A stretch of DNA of 62,336 bases from Candidatus Altimarinota bacterium. GTDB taxonomy: Bacteria; Patescibacteriota; Minisyncoccia; Phycocordibacterales; UBA5272. The position numbers were made by a program, and so were the translations under genes. Below the pieces are notes generated by a model. It was not told where the DNA came from, searched no databases, and saw nothing but the letters and a program-made list of their open reading frames with translations. Shown piece after piece: positions 61,198 through 62,336 of the stretch. The stretch spans positions 1 to 62,336 of the forward strand of contig JAIPIK010000004.1 in the NCBI GenBank assembly GCA_021734745.1, in the 5' to 3' direction. Every line of letters begins with the position of its first letter. Positions within the stretch are counted from its first letter, which is position 1.

Positions 61198-61385
61198 CAT
61201 TAAACTGACAAAATTACTTCATCTACTTTGTCGCTACGAGATTTTTCTTGCCAGGCTTCAAATTTGCTAATTTGCCGTCGCCGTACTCGAATTAACAAAT
61301 TCGGGTCTTGGACCGAAAAATAGATCTCTTCTTCCAAAAATCTCTATGCTCCTCGTAGCTAAAGCAATTTTCTCAGTTTAAACAT
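61198..61385. repeat. Nested hairpin E4 after rpsR with two CCARGAC-type hairpins
   Basis: Outer arms TAAACTGACAAAATTACTTC with the complement of CAATTTTCTCAGTTTA, continued by CTACGAG/CTCGTAG; middle AGATTTTT/AAAAATCT. Inside: GCCAGGC plus CAAATT-TGCT-AATTTG (61259-61274) and, reversed, CGAATT-AACA-AATTCG plus GTCTTGG (61288-61311). This fills the gap between rpsR and ndk; no gene is seen there. Confidence 0.6.
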
Positions 61386-61417
61386 TTCGTAAGAAATAGA
61401 ATATATTTCTACAAACA

Positions 61418-61446
61418 AAAACAACCTAATAAGCAGGTTGTTTTTT
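61418..61446 (+). terminator. Terminator before ndk
   Basis: AAAACAACCT and AGGTTGTTTT around AATAAGC with more T. Confidence 0.85.
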
Positions 61447-61554
61447 GTTAGAAAAAGTTACTAAATTATGCTAGAATAGTCTCTATTATTTAGTAAATTT
61501 AATTATTGTTGGTAAGTTTTTCCTAACGAATAACTTCCTAACTCCCTAACGAAT

Positions 61555-62169
61555 ATGTCCCAACCATCACATCCAAAAAAAGAAAGAACATTTGTTATCT
61601 TGAAACCAGATACAATTCAGCGTTCACTTGTCGGCGAAATCCTTAGACGATATGAAAATATGGGTTTAAAGATTGTTGGAATGAAAATGTTACAAGCAGA
61701 TGAAGATACTATTTGGAAGCATTATAATAAAGATGATGCATGGTTTCTTAAGAAAGGGAGTGGAACAGTAGAGAATCGTAAAAAAGCTGGAATGCCTGTA
61801 GAAAAAGAAGCTATTGAATATGGAAAGGATATTATTCGTGGGGCTGTTAAATATATACAAGCAAGTCCAGTAATAGCACTAGTTCTTGAAGGTAATCAAG
61901 CGGTTGCTATTGTAAAGAAGCTAGTTGGAGGAACTGAACCTACAACATCAGATGTTGGTACTATCCGTGGAGACTATGCATTAGACTCATATGCAATGTC
62001 AGATTTCGACCAATCTAGATGTGTAAGAAACCTTGTCCACTGTACTGATAAAGTAGAAGAAGCAGATTTTGAAATTAATCTTTGGTTCAAAAAAGAGGAA
62101 ATGTTTGATTACAAGCATATTCAAGATATCATGCTTTACGATATAAATTTCGACGGAATATCAGAATAG
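61555..62169 (+). CDS. ndk: Nucleoside diphosphate kinase, enlarged
   Basis: 204 aa against about 140 in most bacteria. RTFVILKPDTIQRSLVGEIL and CVRNLVHCTDKVEEADFEIN (active-site His in NLVHCTD) are kept. The added length is mostly about 40 residues in the middle (WFLKKGSGTVENRKKAGMPV through the GKDIIRG segment) and a longer C-terminus. It balances nucleoside triphosphates. Confidence 0.92.
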   Translation: MSQPSHPKKERTFVILKPDTIQRSLVGEILRRYENMGLKIVGMKMLQADEDTIWKHYNKDDAWFLKKGSGTVENRKKAGMPVEKEAIEYGKDIIRGAVKYIQASPVIALVLEGNQAVAIVKKLVGGTEPTTSDVGTIRGDYALDSYAMSDFDQSRCVRNLVHCTDKVEEADFEINLWFKKEEMFDYKHIQDIMLYDINFDGISE

Positions 62170-62204
62170 TCATAAAGTCCATAAAGCCTAAAGTCTGTAA
62201 AGTA

Positions 62205-62336
62205 AAGCACCACGGGCTCACGCCACGTGGCATTATCGCCCCTTAATCTTTCAGATTAAGGTTTCAAACAGCTTTGCTGTTTGCTCACACCTAAGGTGTG
62301 AGTGGCGCGTTCATCCCACAGGCTTACGCCATGGGG
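62205..62336. mobile_element. Deleted IS200-type element (MITE-like), cut by the window edge
   Basis: The left end AAGCACCACGGGCTCACGCC and CACGTGGCAT matches 10803-10832, then TTTCAAACAG-CTTTG-CTGTTTG matches the transposase 3' end. After about 20 nt the right-end hairpin CCCA/TGGG with AGGCTTACGCCA follows, as at 11347-11367. So both ends are present with almost no transposase between them. Confidence 0.7.

Noticed and set aside
1-62336. CRISPR array, rRNA or tRNA
   Set aside because: No regularly spaced direct repeats and no tRNA or rRNA signatures were found on reading both strands by eye; a covariance search would settle weak tRNAs.

Overview
The window (about 62 kb, AT-rich) looks like chromosome of a Candidate Phyla Radiation bacterium (Patescibacteria, Parcubacteria-like). 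Reasons: short divergent housekeeping proteins (RecO of 184 aa, S18 of 67 aa, S6 with an acidic tail), ubiquitous small single-TM proteins, TPR/O-antigen-polymerase-type membrane proteins, phosphoketolase plus acetate kinase as a fermentative ATP route, and a diversity-generating retroelement (DGR) of the type common in CPR genomes. TGA is used as a normal stop (for example at 8366, 39784 and 58285), so the Gracilibacteria/SR1 recoding does not apply. I found no tRNA, rRNA or CRISPR array.

Layout. 1-6900 is an accessory island: the end of a type I restriction HsdR, a PD-(D/E)XK-like protein, DUF2188, a DUF3800/possible nuclease pair, a large serine recombinase with two small upstream genes, a strongly structured RNA-like segment with GNRA tetraloops (4968-5117), and small membrane proteins. 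7000-13000 is a cassette-like array of unrelated single genes (GNAT, YkgJ-like, Ddl, aldose epimerase, DUF1905 and others) separated by shared intergenic modules and near-identical promoters; an IS200-type element splits one gene here, and tspO carries an in-frame TGA. 13000-27200 holds an FAD oxidoreductase, a GH15-like enzyme, an ArsR-rhodanese-glutaredoxin-rhodanese operon with a perfect palindromic operator, an ECF sigma factor leading a MacAB-type exporter, and xfp-ackA overlapping with membrane genes. 27300-34000 holds a RhuM-like gene, a GlcD-type oxidase, a polymerase/TPR protein and a SIMPL protein.

34000-46250 is core: secE-nusG, rplK, a dTTP-supply cluster (long Dcd, Dut, ThyA, Tmk, a DHFR-like protein), argS, and an ileS preceded by a T-box leader; this IleS carries an inserted histidine-phosphatase-like domain. 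46257-51185 is the DGR neighbourhood: a DUF4143 ATPase behind a palindrome, a 627-aa target protein ending in a variable repeat, the template repeat, an Avd-like protein on the opposite strand and a DGR-type reverse transcriptase. The 117-bp variable and template repeats differ at 17 positions, every one an A in the template. 51270-62200 is core again (recO, an AI-2E-type permease, metG, a Phd/MazF pair, HIT, TatD, rpsF-ssb-rpsR, ndk), ending in a deleted copy of the same IS.

Three layers run across the window. First, at least fifteen genes have an extended -10 (TGnTATAMT) 3-12 nt before the start codon, implying leaderless or nearly leaderless mRNAs. Second, a minority of genes have strong Shine-Dalgarno sequences instead (the Dcd/ThyA/Tmk/DHFR cluster and several small genes). 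Third, two families of covarying hairpins occur between genes: nested three-tier hairpins mostly after translation genes, and a CCARGAC-linked hairpin with a conserved TGCT-like loop.
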